Source of the DNA: RH-AL1 sp965198715
Lineage (GTDB): Bacteria > Pseudomonadota > Alphaproteobacteria > Rhizobiales > Beijerinckiaceae
Assembly: GCA_965198715.1 (NCBI GenBank)
Contig: CBDAPV010000001.1
Span: 2,108,001-2,172,000, forward strand
Direction: 5' to 3'
Length of the DNA: 64,000 bases
Shown here: one piece after another, positions 9,152-16,643 of the stretch
Layout: every line of letters starts with the position of its first letter
How positions within the stretch are numbered: position 1 is the first letter of the stretch
Position numbers and translations under genes: made by a program
The notes under the pieces: generated by a model
What the model was told of the DNA's origin: nothing
The model's input: only the letters and a program-made list of their open reading frames with translations
The model's database searches: none

Positions 9152-9167
9152 CGAACCCATCGGTTCG
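9152..9167. promoter_or_regulatory. 16-bp inverted repeat, operator candidate
   Basis: CGAACC-CATC-GGTTCG has 6-bp arms and a 4-bp spacer, and lies 19 bp upstream of the TetR start. Such inverted repeats close to a tetR gene are typical autoregulatory operators. It differs in sequence from the palindrome at 9087, so at most one is likely to be the site of this regulator. Confidence 0.45.
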
Positions 9168-9186
9168 CATAATAATCAGGTAAGCG

Positions 9187-9834
9187 ATGGTCGCGTCAAC
9201 AGCGTACCTGCATCTGACCGGAGCGCCGATCCCGCGCGGTGAGAAGCGCCGCCGCGAGATCGCCGTGGTGGCCGAACAGGTCTTCTTCGAGACCGGCTTC
9301 GCCGAAACCACCATGCAGGCGATCGCCGCGAGGGCCGGTGCCTCCAAGGAGACGCTCTACCGTCATTTCGGTAGCAAGGAAGAACTCTTCGCCGAGATCG
9401 TCTCGGAGCGGGCGAAGTGCTGGCTCGAGGACCTCGACGAGAAGTTCTCGACGCCCGGGTCGGTGGCGGACGTGCTGCGCACGATCGGCCTGAAGATGCT
9501 CGAGAGCATCCTCGAGGAGGATGCTGTCTCGCTCTGCCGCACCGTGGTGGCGGAGAGCGTGCGCAATCCCGAGCTCGGCGTCTTGTTCATGGCCGCGGGC
9601 CCGGACCGCGTGCGCCAGCGTCTCGGCGAGTTCCTGGCGGCGGCGACCGCGCGCGGCGAGCTGCGATGCGTGGATTCGGTGATGGCGGCGCGCATCTTCA
9701 TCGGCGCGATTATCTCGAGCTTCCATCTCGGCTGCCTGGCTCTGGCCGAGCCGCCGCGCATGACTCATGCCGCGATGCGCGCGCACGTCGAAGAGGTCGC
9801 CGAGATGATGATGGCGCGCTACGCCAAGCTGTAG
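9187..9834 (+). CDS. TetR/AcrR-family repressor of the emr exporter
   Basis: This 215-residue protein has an N-terminal TetR helix-turn-helix at about 18-64 (RREIAVVAEQVFFETGFAETTMQAIAARAGASKETLYRHFGSKEELF). An all-helical C-terminal ligand and dimerisation domain of the AcrR_C/TetR_C type follows. It is divergent from emrA with the two inverted repeats in between. The usual model is repression of emrAB-OMF until a drug binds; that is inference from context. Confidence 0.9.
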   Translation: MVASTAYLHLTGAPIPRGEKRRREIAVVAEQVFFETGFAETTMQAIAARAGASKETLYRHFGSKEELFAEIVSERAKCWLEDLDEKFSTPGSVADVLRTIGLKMLESILEEDAVSLCRTVVAESVRNPELGVLFMAAGPDRVRQRLGEFLAAATARGELRCVDSVMAARIFIGAIISSFHLGCLALAEPPRMTHAAMRAHVEEVAEMMMARYAKL

Positions 9835-9841
9835 TTTCCGG

Positions 9842-10095
9842 GTCATCCACACCTGGTGCCGCACTAAACGCTCCGCCGCCTCCGTGCGGCAGATAGCCAG
9901 CGTGGTGCTCGCCTGCGTCGCCTGCAACCGGAAGAAGGGTGGCCGGCGGCCGGAGGACGTGGGGCTGAAGCTGCCCTACGCCCCTACCAGCCGACGACGC
10001 GGCAGCCCGAAGCCATCGCCCAGCGCTTCCCGCCGGGCATCGACACCGGTGCTTGGCAGGACGTCTTCCATTGGTCGGTGCCGCTCGAGGAGTGA
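9842..10095 (+). pseudogene. HNH endonuclease, C-terminal relic with frameshift
   Basis: The stretch from about 9884 translates to VVLACVACNRKKGGRRPEDVGLKL, the hallmark end of the HNH domain: the second zinc-binding CxxC, a Lys-Lys-Gly turn and the R-x-P-E-E/D-A/V-G tail. After about 9990 the homology continues one frame over with GAWQDVFHWSVPLEE and a stop at 10095, resembling the C-terminus of the same family. The catalytic His-Asn-His portion upstream is missing or scrambled. It is a dead fragment of a stand-alone HNH gene. Confidence 0.6.
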
Positions 10096-10205
10096 GGACG
10101 TCCTTGCGGGCACAGCGAAGCAACCCCGAGCCGCCGTCGCATTAGAGCGGGACCCCCGGCTTGCATTACTGGCGCTCGTCAGGACTATTCGCTAAACCGG
10201 GCCCC

Positions 10206-11195
10206 ATGCTCGATCAGCCCGCCCACCGTCCGACCACCCGCCACGACTGGAGCGTCGACGAGATCGTCGCCATCCACGACCAGCCGCTGCTCGACCTCGT
10301 TGCCGAGGCGAGCGCGGTCCACCGGGTGCACCATGATCCCTCCGACGTGCAGCGCGCCAGCCTGCTCTCGATCAAGACCGGCGGCTGCCCGGAGGATTGC
10401 GCCTATTGCCCGCAATCGGCGCACCACAAGGAGGTCAAGCTCGACCGCGTCGACCTGATGGACCCCGACGCCGTGCTGGCGCTCGCGGCGCGTGCGAGGC
10501 AGGCCGGGGCCGACCGTTTCTGCATGGGCGCGGCCTGGCGCCAGGTGCGCGACGGGGCCGAGTTCGACGCCGTGCTGCGCATGGTCCAGGGCGTGAGGGC
10601 GTTGGGCATGGAGGCCTGCGTGACGCTGGGCATGCTCAACGAGGCCCAGGCCGGCCGGCTCGCGAGCGCCGGGCTCACCGCCTACAACCATAACCTCGAC
10701 ACCGGCCCGGACTTCTACGATTCCATCATCTCGACGCGCACCTACGACGACCGCCTGCGCACGCTGAAGGCGGTGCGCGGCGCCGGCCTCGAGATGTGCT
10801 GCGGCGGCATCATCGGCATGGGCGAGGGCGTGCGTGACCGCGCCGCCATGCTGCAGGTGCTGGCGGGCTTCGATCCGCATCCCGAGAGCGTGCCGATCAA
10901 CGCGCTGGTGCCGGTCGCCGGCACGCCGCTGTCACGCCTGCCCAAGGTCGACGCCTTCGACCTGGTGCGCATGGTCGCCACCGCCCGGATCGTGATGCCG
11001 CGGGCGCGGGTGCGCCTCTCGGCCGGGCGCTCCTCGCTATCGCAGGAGGCGCAGGTGCTGTGCATGGTCGCCGGCGCCAACTCGATCTTCTATGGCGAGA
11101 CGCTGCTGACCACGCCCAACGCCGAGGTCGGCGAGGACGACGGCCTCTTCGCCGCGCTGGCCGCTCGTCCGGCTGCAGGAGTGGCGGCGGAATAA
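10206..11195 (+). CDS. bioB: Biotin synthase
   Basis: BioB inserts sulfur into dethiobiotin to form biotin, using a radical-SAM 4Fe-4S cluster and a sacrificial 2Fe-2S cluster. The 329-residue protein shows the signature GGCPEDCAYCPQSAHH with cluster cysteines 61, 65 and 68, then GAAWR, YNHNLDT, CCGGIIGMGE and RLSAGR motifs spanning the whole TIM barrel. The ATG at 10206 was chosen because it matches the family N-terminus; an in-frame ATG at 10161 would add 15 residues with no homology. No other bio genes are in the window. Pyruvate carboxylase at 51494 is a biotin-dependent enzyme, though not linked by position. Confidence 0.97.
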   Translation: MLDQPAHRPTTRHDWSVDEIVAIHDQPLLDLVAEASAVHRVHHDPSDVQRASLLSIKTGGCPEDCAYCPQSAHHKEVKLDRVDLMDPDAVLALAARARQAGADRFCMGAAWRQVRDGAEFDAVLRMVQGVRALGMEACVTLGMLNEAQAGRLASAGLTAYNHNLDTGPDFYDSIISTRTYDDRLRTLKAVRGAGLEMCCGGIIGMGEGVRDRAAMLQVLAGFDPHPESVPINALVPVAGTPLSRLPKVDAFDLVRMVATARIVMPRARVRLSAGRSSLSQEAQVLCMVAGANSIFYGETLLTTPNAEVGEDDGLFAALAARPAAGVAAE

Positions 11196-11201
11196 ACCCT
11201 T

Positions 11202-11310
11202 GTCATTCCGGGGCGCCGAAGGCGAACCCGCAAGCGGCGAGCTTGAGTGCTGGCCTACGAAAGCAAGGCTCGCCGGTTCCGGATCTTCGCTTCGCTCCGT
11301 CCGTAATGAC
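11202..11310. repeat. Imperfect interspersed palindromic element, candidate
   Basis: The block opens with GTCATTCCGG and closes with its near-complement CCGTAATGAC, 9 of 10 positions matching, enclosing a region rich in short self-complementary stretches. Elements beginning with GTCATTCCGGGGCG after a stop codon are common between alphaproteobacterial genes. It could also form a terminator-like stem for bioB and the convergent gene at 11324. Only a genome-wide copy count would confirm a repeat family. Confidence 0.4.
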
Positions 11311-11323
11311 GAGCGTAGAGCGC

Positions 11324-11740
11324 TCAGCGCTCCTCGTCGTTCTCGATGTCCCCGTCAATGAGGTCCGACACGTTGCTGTCGTCGTCCTCCTCCTCCTCGA
11401 GGAAGGTGTCGTCGTCATCGGCGGTCGCCGCGTCGTCATCGGCCTCGATGTCGGGCTCTTCGTCAGTGCCCGCGGTCGCGACCTGACCGTCCTCGGGCTG
11501 ATCGGCGTCCTCCAGGCTCATCACCTCCGCGCCGCTCTCGGTCTCGGCCTCGTCATCGTCGGTGTTGCGATTGACGGCGGCGGCCGGCGCGGCGCGCGTG
11601 GCCCGTACCGGCGAAGGCATCGCGGTCATCGTCTGCACCTCACCGCATTTCGGGCAGACCACGGGAGTCTTGCTGAGGTCGAAGAATTTCGTGCCGCAGT
11701 TCTGGCACTTGTGCTTGCTGCCAAGCTCGGGTTTCGCCAC
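11324..11740 (-). CDS. FYDLN-acid domain protein (TIGR02300 family)
   Basis: The product is 138 residues if the GTG at 11740 is used. That start gives the family N-terminus (V/M)AKPELGSKHKC and has a GAAGG element upstream. Two CxxC pairs (CQNCGTKFFDL and CPKCGE) form a small zinc ribbon at 12-34. The remainder is a very acidic, disordered tail dominated by Asp and Glu. The family is widespread in Alphaproteobacteria, usually next to aroA as here, and has no established function. It is transcribed divergently from aroA, about 200 bp apart. Confidence 0.88.
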   Translation of the reverse strand: MAKPELGSKHKCQNCGTKFFDLSKTPVVCPKCGEVQTMTAMPSPVRATRAAPAAAVNRNTDDDEAETESGAEVMSLEDADQPEDGQVATAGTDEEPDIEADDDAATADDDDTFLEEEEDDDSNVSDLIDGDIENDEER

Positions 11741-11945
11741 GGAGAGGACCTTCGGAGATGTGTGAGGTGCGGGCGGCATTGGGCAACGCCCTGCGCTCAA
11801 GCCGGCCCGGTTAGTGGCGGCGAGCCGCGCTGTCAATGACATTGGCCGAGGTCCGAGCCACCGGCCCGACACGTGCCCGGATGACAGCTCGCTACGCCCC
11901 ATGTTACGGCCGGCGCCGCTTCCTTCTTTACGGAACCGAGAACCC

Positions 11946-13283
11946 TTGTCGCATTCGAGTCAAGCTCGTACCCGCACTGCTGAGCCCGGCGGTCCGCTCA
12001 AGGGACGTCTGCGGCCGCCTGGCGACAAGTCGATCTCGCATCGCGCCATGATCTTCGGCCTGCTCAGCGTCGGTACGACGCGGGTCACCGGTCTCCTCGA
12101 GGGTGACGACGTCATGCGTACAGCGGCCGCCTGCCGAGCGCTCGGCGCCACGATCGCTCGCGAGGGCGAGGACTGGTGCGTCCGTGGAGTCGGCATCGGC
12201 ACGCTGCTGGCACCACGCGACACGCTCGATTTCGGCAATGCCGGCACCGGAACGCGGCTGATGCTGGGCGTCGTCGGCGGCCATCCGATCCGCGCCCGCT
12301 TCGACGGCGATGCCTCGCTGCGCAAGCGGCCGATGCGGCGCATCCTCGATCCGCTCGCGCTGATGGGCGTCACCGTGGTCGACCAGGCCGAGGGCGGCCG
12401 CTGCCCGATCGTCATCGAAGGCACGGCCGAGCCGACGCCGATCGAGTATCGTTTGCCGGTGGCCTCGGCGCAGATCAAGTCGGCGATCCTGCTCGCGGGG
12501 CTGAATTCGCCAGGACGCACGACGGTGATCGAGAGCGAGGCCTCGCGAGACCATACCGAGAAGATGCTCGCCTTCTTCGGCGCCGACGTCATCGTGGAGC
12601 CGTTTGGCGAGGCCGGGCGCAAGGTCAGCCTGCAGGGCCGTCCCGAACTCGCCCCGCGCCCCATCATGGTGCCGGCCGATCCCTCGTCGGCGGCCTTCGC
12701 GGTCGTCGCGGCGACCATCGTGCCCGGCTCCGATGTCGTCGTCGAGGGGGTGATGATGAACCCGCTGCGGACCGGGCTCCTCACCACGTTGCGTGAGATG
12801 GGCGCCTCGATCGAGGTCGAGGCCGTGCGGATCGAGGGCGGCGAGGAGGTCGCCGACCTGCGCGTGCGCGCCGCCGCGCTCTCCGGCGTCGACGTGCCGG
12901 CCGCGCGCGCGCCCTCGATGATCGACGAATATCCGGTGCTCGCCGTAGCGGCGTCCTTCGCCGCTGGCGAGACGCGGATGCGCGGTCTCGGCGAGCTGCG
13001 GGTGAAGGAGAGCGACCGGCTGCAGGCCGTCGCCGACGGGCTCGCCGCGGCCGGCGTCGCCCACGCTATCGAAGGCGACGACCTCGTGGTCGAGGGCGGC
13101 GCCGGTGAGGTCGCCGGCGGCGCCAAAGTAGCAACGCATCTCGACCATCGTATCGCGATGAGCTTCCTCGTCATGGGTCTCGCCGCGCGCCGGGCGATGA
13201 CCATCGACGACGAGACCATGATCGCGACGAGCTATCCGAGCTTCACCGCCGACATGGCGCGGCTGGGCGCGAGCCTGCGGTGA
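11946..13283 (+). CDS. aroA: 3-phosphoshikimate 1-carboxyvinyltransferase (EPSP synthase, class II type)
   Basis: AroA condenses shikimate-3-phosphate with phosphoenolpyruvate in the shikimate pathway. The 445-residue protein carries GDKSISHRA, LDFGNAGTGTRL, SAQIKSAILLAGLN, RDHTEKML, PSMIDEYP and RVKESDRL, and resembles the rhizobial/CP4-like class II enzymes. I chose the TTG at 11946 because it yields SHSSQARTRTAEPGGPLKG, matching the family start; an in-frame ATG lies at 11901. At the position where the CP4 enzyme has Ala (NAATG) this protein has Gly (NAGTG), so that particular glyphosate-tolerance residue is absent. The stop overlaps the cmk GTG. Confidence 0.96.
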   Translation: MSHSSQARTRTAEPGGPLKGRLRPPGDKSISHRAMIFGLLSVGTTRVTGLLEGDDVMRTAAACRALGATIAREGEDWCVRGVGIGTLLAPRDTLDFGNAGTGTRLMLGVVGGHPIRARFDGDASLRKRPMRRILDPLALMGVTVVDQAEGGRCPIVIEGTAEPTPIEYRLPVASAQIKSAILLAGLNSPGRTTVIESEASRDHTEKMLAFFGADVIVEPFGEAGRKVSLQGRPELAPRPIMVPADPSSAAFAVVAATIVPGSDVVVEGVMMNPLRTGLLTTLREMGASIEVEAVRIEGGEEVADLRVRAAALSGVDVPAARAPSMIDEYPVLAVAASFAAGETRMRGLGELRVKESDRLQAVADGLAAAGVAHAIEGDDLVVEGGAGEVAGGAKVATHLDHRIAMSFLVMGLAARRAMTIDDETMIATSYPSFTADMARLGASLR

Positions 13284-13915
13284 TCATCGCTATCGATGGG
13301 CCGGCCGCCTCTGGAAAGGGCACGTTGGCCCGGCGTCTCGCTGCCGCCTACGGCCTTCCGCACCTCGACACCGGACTGCTCTATCGCGGCACCGCGCGCG
13401 CCGTGATCGAGGCCGGCGGCGACATCCACGACCCCGATGCCGCCCTTCGCGCCGCCGAGAGCCTCGACCTCTTCGGCGTCGACGAGGCCGACCTGCGCGG
13501 CAAGGACATGGGCGATGCCGCGTCGGTCGTGGCGGCCGTGCCGGCTGTGCGCGTGGCGCTGATCGCCGTGCAGCGCAGCTTCGCCGGTCGTCCGGTAGGC
13601 GCCGTGCTCGACGGCCGCGACATCGGCACGGTGATCTGCCCCGACGCCCATGCCAAGATCTTCGTCACCGCCTCGGTCGAGGCGCGCGCGCGGCGCCGCC
13701 ATCTCGAGCTGGAGGGCCGGGGCGAGCACGTCGATCCCGCCGCGGTGCTCGCCGACATCCGCCGTCGCGACGAGCGCGACAGCGGGCGCTCCATTGCCCC
13801 GCTCAAGGTCGCAGCCGACGCCGTGACGCTCGATACTACGGAGCTCGACGTCGAAGCGGCCTTCTCCGCCGCGCTCAGGATTGTGAAGAGGCGGCTGGCG
13901 GAGACCGACCGCTGA
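13280..13915 (+). CDS. cmk: Cytidylate kinase
   Basis: Cmk phosphorylates CMP and dCMP. The 211-residue product begins IIAIDGPAASGKGTLARRLA with a P-loop at 7-15, followed by the CMP-binding LDTGLLYR and the lid region RRDERDSGR (about 156-164). It starts at a GTG that overlaps the aroA stop by four bases. The aroA-cmk order is normal for Alphaproteobacteria, but the usual next gene, rpsA, is absent and a creatininase-family gene follows instead. Confidence 0.95.
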   Translation: MIIAIDGPAASGKGTLARRLAAAYGLPHLDTGLLYRGTARAVIEAGGDIHDPDAALRAAESLDLFGVDEADLRGKDMGDAASVVAAVPAVRVALIAVQRSFAGRPVGAVLDGRDIGTVICPDAHAKIFVTASVEARARRRHLELEGRGEHVDPAAVLADIRRRDERDSGRSIAPLKVAADAVTLDTTELDVEAAFSAALRIVKRRLAETDR

Positions 13916-13952
13916 GATTGGCGCAGCAGGCGATGACGTGCCATCAAGCGCC

Positions 13953-14789
13953 ATGCTGCCCTCCCGTTTCTGGTCCGAGCTGACCACCGCCGATCTTTCT
14001 GCGGCGGACATGGCCTCCGTGATCGCCGTGCTGCCGGTAGCGGCTACCGAGCAGCACGGTCCTCACCTGCCGCTCGGCACCGATGCCTTCATCATGCAAG
14101 GCTATCTCGACGCGGTGCTCGCGCGGCTGCCGGCGGATCTCCAAGCTGTGATCCTCCCGGTGCAGGCGGTCGGCTGCTCCATCGAGCACACCGACTTCCC
14201 CGGCACGCTCAGCCTGCCGGCGCGCACGGCGCTTCAGGCCTGGGGCGGCCTCGTCGCGCAGGTCGCGGCGGCCGGCTGCCGCAAGATCGTCATCGTGAAC
14301 TCTCATGGCGGCAACTCGCCGGTGCTCGACATCCTCGCCCATGAAATGCGGGCGGATCTCGGCCTGCTGGTGGTGCTCGCCGCCTGGCAGCGCTTCGGCT
14401 ACCCCGACGGCCTGTTCTCGGAGCACGAGCGGCGCCACGGCATCCACGGCGGCACGATCGAGACGGCGCTGATGCTGGCGTTCAGGCCGGATCTGGTCCG
14501 GCGCGAGCACCTGAGCGACTTCGTGCCGGCGAGCGTGGCGATGGAGACGTATTACGCCTGGTTGCGCACCTCCGGTCGTCCGACCGGCTTCGGCTGGATG
14601 GCGCAGGATCTCCACGAGGCCGGTGCCATGGGCAATGCGACGCTGGCCACGGTAGAAGCGGGACGGGCCTGTGCCACCCACGGCGCCGAGGCTTTCGTTG
14701 AACTGCTCCGCGATGTCGCCGCCTTCGATCTCGCTGCGCCGAGCGGATCAAGCCTTGATCCGCTCGGCGCAGCGCGCAGAAGAGCGTGA
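13953..14789 (+). CDS. Creatininase-family amidohydrolase
   Basis: The 278-residue protein has the metal-site motifs of the creatininase (creatinine amidohydrolase/MftE/ArfB) family: EQHGPHLPLGTD near 28-39, SIEHTDFPGT near 78, VNSHGGN near 114 and HGIHGGTIET near 161. These supply His, Asp and Glu ligands for a two-metal centre. The family hydrolyses cyclic amides or formamides; the substrate here is unknown. The start at 13953 gives the usual MLPSRFW N-terminus; a GTG at 13938 is possible. The last 18 codons lie in and beyond a long palindrome (14732-14774), so the native C-terminus may have been rewritten. Confidence 0.85.
   Translation: MLPSRFWSELTTADLSAADMASVIAVLPVAATEQHGPHLPLGTDAFIMQGYLDAVLARLPADLQAVILPVQAVGCSIEHTDFPGTLSLPARTALQAWGGLVAQVAAAGCRKIVIVNSHGGNSPVLDILAHEMRADLGLLVVLAAWQRFGYPDGLFSEHERRHGIHGGTIETALMLAFRPDLVRREHLSDFVPASVAMETYYAWLRTSGRPTGFGWMAQDLHEAGAMGNATLATVEAGRACATHGAEAFVELLRDVAAFDLAAPSGSSLDPLGAARRRA
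14732..14774. repeat. 43-bp near-perfect palindrome (21-bp arms, 1-base centre)
   Basis: The left arm, 14732-14752, is exactly complementary to 14754-14774 with the single base 14753 at the centre. It spans the 3' end of the creatininase gene and abuts the point where aquaporin homology stops on the other strand. There is no T run on either side, so a classical intrinsic terminator is not evident. Long spacerless palindromes are unstable and rare in genes. A fold-back duplication at a deletion junction explains the arrangement best. Confidence 0.9.
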
Positions 14790-15084
14790 CGGCCGGATTG
14801 AAATGCGCGCCCGACAGCGGCCCGAAGATCGTGATGAGCACGACCAGCGCCGCGCCGGTCGCGATCGTGTTGGCGACGAGGGCGATGGCCTCGTTGCCAC
14901 CGGCGAGACGCTCGCCCATGATCCCGGAGCCGACCACCACCGCGAGCAGCAGGGCGGTGCCGAGCGCCTCGCCAAATACCCGCCGGCCGGTGGTGTAGGG
15001 TTGCAGCGGCGGCTCGAGCCCCGCCGTGATCTCGTCCGGAGCCGCGGCGTGGTCAGGCGGCGTTGCGATCGGCGCGCTCCTCGA
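14775..15084 (-). pseudogene. Aquaporin (MIP family) remnant, N-terminal half only
   Basis: Read on the minus strand, the frame gives RRVFGEALGTALLLAVVVGSG, ANTIATGAALVVLITIFGPLSGAHFNPAVTL. This is the first two helices and first NPA loop of an aquaporin of the AqpZ/AqpS type. Homology ends at about 14775, exactly at the outer edge of the 43-bp palindrome, so the second NPA half is missing. Upstream there is no ATG, GTG or TTG before the in-frame stop at 15085-15087, so the start also appears lost. It follows the VOC gene closely and would once have been the third gene of a DoxX-VOC-aquaporin unit. Confidence 0.75.
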
Positions 15085-16000
15085 TCACGAAGCGGTGCCC
15101 GTCCGGGTCGAGCACCATGATCGCGCGGGTGCCGTCGATCATCGTGACGATGCCGGGCGAGATGAAGCGAACGCTGCCGGCGCTCAGCGCCTCGACGATG
15201 GGCTCGAGATTCTCCGTCTCCAGCACGAAATGCGTCGCGGCGATGTCGCTGGAGCGCGTGGCGCCGTCGATCGGACGGCGCTCGCCCACGAGATAGCCGA
15301 GCATCTCGACAGCGGGCGGCGGGTTGGCCGGGGCCAGCCCGGTGACGATCACGCTGGCCTCGGGCACGTCGTCCATGCGCGACTGCTCCGGACCCTTGTT
15401 GTGCGTCTGCTCGCTCTGCTTCAGGCCGAAGCAGCCCTCGAAGAAGCGCCTGGAGACGTCGGTGTCCCTGACCGAAATCGCGGAATGGTCGATGCCGAGG
15501 AAGAGCGCTTGGCCGCGCCGATCCCGCCAATGCTCGGGCCCGCCGTCGTCCGGAAACGCCAGCAGCTCGAGCGGATGACCATCGAGGTCGCGGAACTTGA
15601 AGGCCTCGATGCCGCCCGGCAGCGTCACCGGGCCGCCGTGCGAGATCGGCGTAAAACGGCCCGCCGCCTCGAGCTGCGCGTAGGCCCGGCCCATGTCCGA
15701 GACGATGATCGCGAAATGCTGGAACCAGAGGTCCGAGCTGGTGCTGCCGGACGGATACGGCCTTCCCGGCGGCTCGAACTGCAGCAGCACGACCTCCTGC
15801 GCACCAAGGTTGATCGTCACATGGTGCGCGGTCGCCTCCGGCACACCCATCAGGTCGGCGAAGGCGGTGTCGTTCTTGCCGCGCGCGGCGGCGACGGCGT
15901 CGAAAGCCTCGACGAAGAAGCGCTCGCTCTCGTGGAGGTCGGACACGACCATTGCGAGGCGCGCCACGCGGGTGATCGACGGGGGCTCGTGCAGGGGCAT
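15053..16000 (-). CDS. VOC-superfamily protein with tandem glyoxalase/dioxygenase domains
   Basis: The 315-residue product has two vicinal-oxygen-chelate halves. The first covers about 10-155 (RLAMVVSDLHESERFF ... FRDLDGHPLELL) and the second about 170-310 (GIDHSAISVRDTDVSRRFF ... VLDPDGHRFVIEE). This two-domain form resembles extradiol dioxygenases and glyoxalase-like enzymes. Its metal ligands cannot be assigned with certainty, but HFAIIV, HSAISV and the HPLELL/HRFVIE glutamates are candidates. An AAGGA element precedes the ATG at 16000. It lies 25 bp behind a DoxX gene on the same strand. Confidence 0.8.
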   Translation of the reverse strand: MPLHEPPSITRVARLAMVVSDLHESERFFVEAFDAVAAARGKNDTAFADLMGVPEATAHHVTINLGAQEVVLLQFEPPGRPYPSGSTSSDLWFQHFAIIVSDMGRAYAQLEAAGRFTPISHGGPVTLPGGIEAFKFRDLDGHPLELLAFPDDGGPEHWRDRRGQALFLGIDHSAISVRDTDVSRRFFEGCFGLKQSEQTHNKGPEQSRMDDVPEASVIVTGLAPANPPPAVEMLGYLVGERRPIDGATRSSDIAATHFVLETENLEPIVEALSAGSVRFISPGIVTMIDGTRAIMVLDPDGHRFVIEERADRNAA

Positions 16001-16025
16001 CGGTCGATCCTTCGTGTAAGCGCGG

Positions 16026-16538
16026 CTACTTCGAGTAGCCGGGTGCGGTGCCGGAGTAAGCCGGCGTCGAGGAGACCGGATGCGTGACGGCGTAGTCCAC
16101 CGACGCGAGCGGCGCGCCGAGCACGATCAGGCCGAGACCGCCGACGAGGCCGAAGTTCTTGAGGAACTCCCAGAAGTGGCTGCGCCCCTTGCTCTCCTCG
16201 TTTTTGGAGAAGAAATCGCCGAAGGCCCAGAACTGATGGTAAAGAAGGGCTGTCACGATGCAATAGAAGGCCAGCAGCGCCGCCGCGGCACGATCTAGCA
16301 CGCCGAAGATGATGAGTAGCGAGCAGCCGGTCTCGACGAAGATCGCGGCGATCAGCAGAAGAGCGCCGCCGGGCAGCGGCCCGTCGGTGGCCTGCTTTAA
16401 AGCGTTTCTCCAGTTTAGCAGCTTGTCGAGCGTCGAGAACGGAAACAGGACGACCAGGAAAATCCTGAGGATCAGGGGTGCGACAATAGACAAGAGCGTG
16501 GCCTTCCCGGCTCGATGATAGATCGTCAGGCGACCCAA
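16026..16538 (-). CDS. DoxX-family inner-membrane protein
   Basis: About 170 residues with four predicted membrane helices (around 15-35, 58-80, 84-104 and 128-150). The sequence includes LRIFLVVLFPFSTLDKLLNW and FVETGCSLLIIFG, typical of the DoxX/DoxD group. Members associate with quinone-linked oxidoreductases or respond to oxidative stress. The frame starts at a TTG (16538), and a later TTG is also possible, so the exact N-terminus is uncertain. It is transcribed with the VOC gene and divergent from a GMC oxidoreductase across about 105 bp. Confidence 0.8.
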   Translation of the reverse strand: MGRLTIYHRAGKATLLSIVAPLILRIFLVVLFPFSTLDKLLNWRNALKQATDGPLPGGALLLIAAIFVETGCSLLIIFGVLDRAAAALLAFYCIVTALLYHQFWAFGDFFSKNEESKGRSHFWEFLKNFGLVGGLGLIVLGAPLASVDYAVTHPVSSTPAYSGTAPGYSK

Positions 16539-16643
16539 CCGACCTCCGCAACGCGCGACACTGCGGAAAGCTCACGGCAGAGTTCATTCCCGCTGCGCCG
16601 CCGTCCTGCACGAGCGTCGCACGGCCGGACCGGCGGACCTCAC

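Noticed and set aside
11814..11945. N-terminal extension of aroA from an upstream ATG
   Set aside because: The 44 extra residues do not match the family, whose N-terminus begins at the TTG at 11946.
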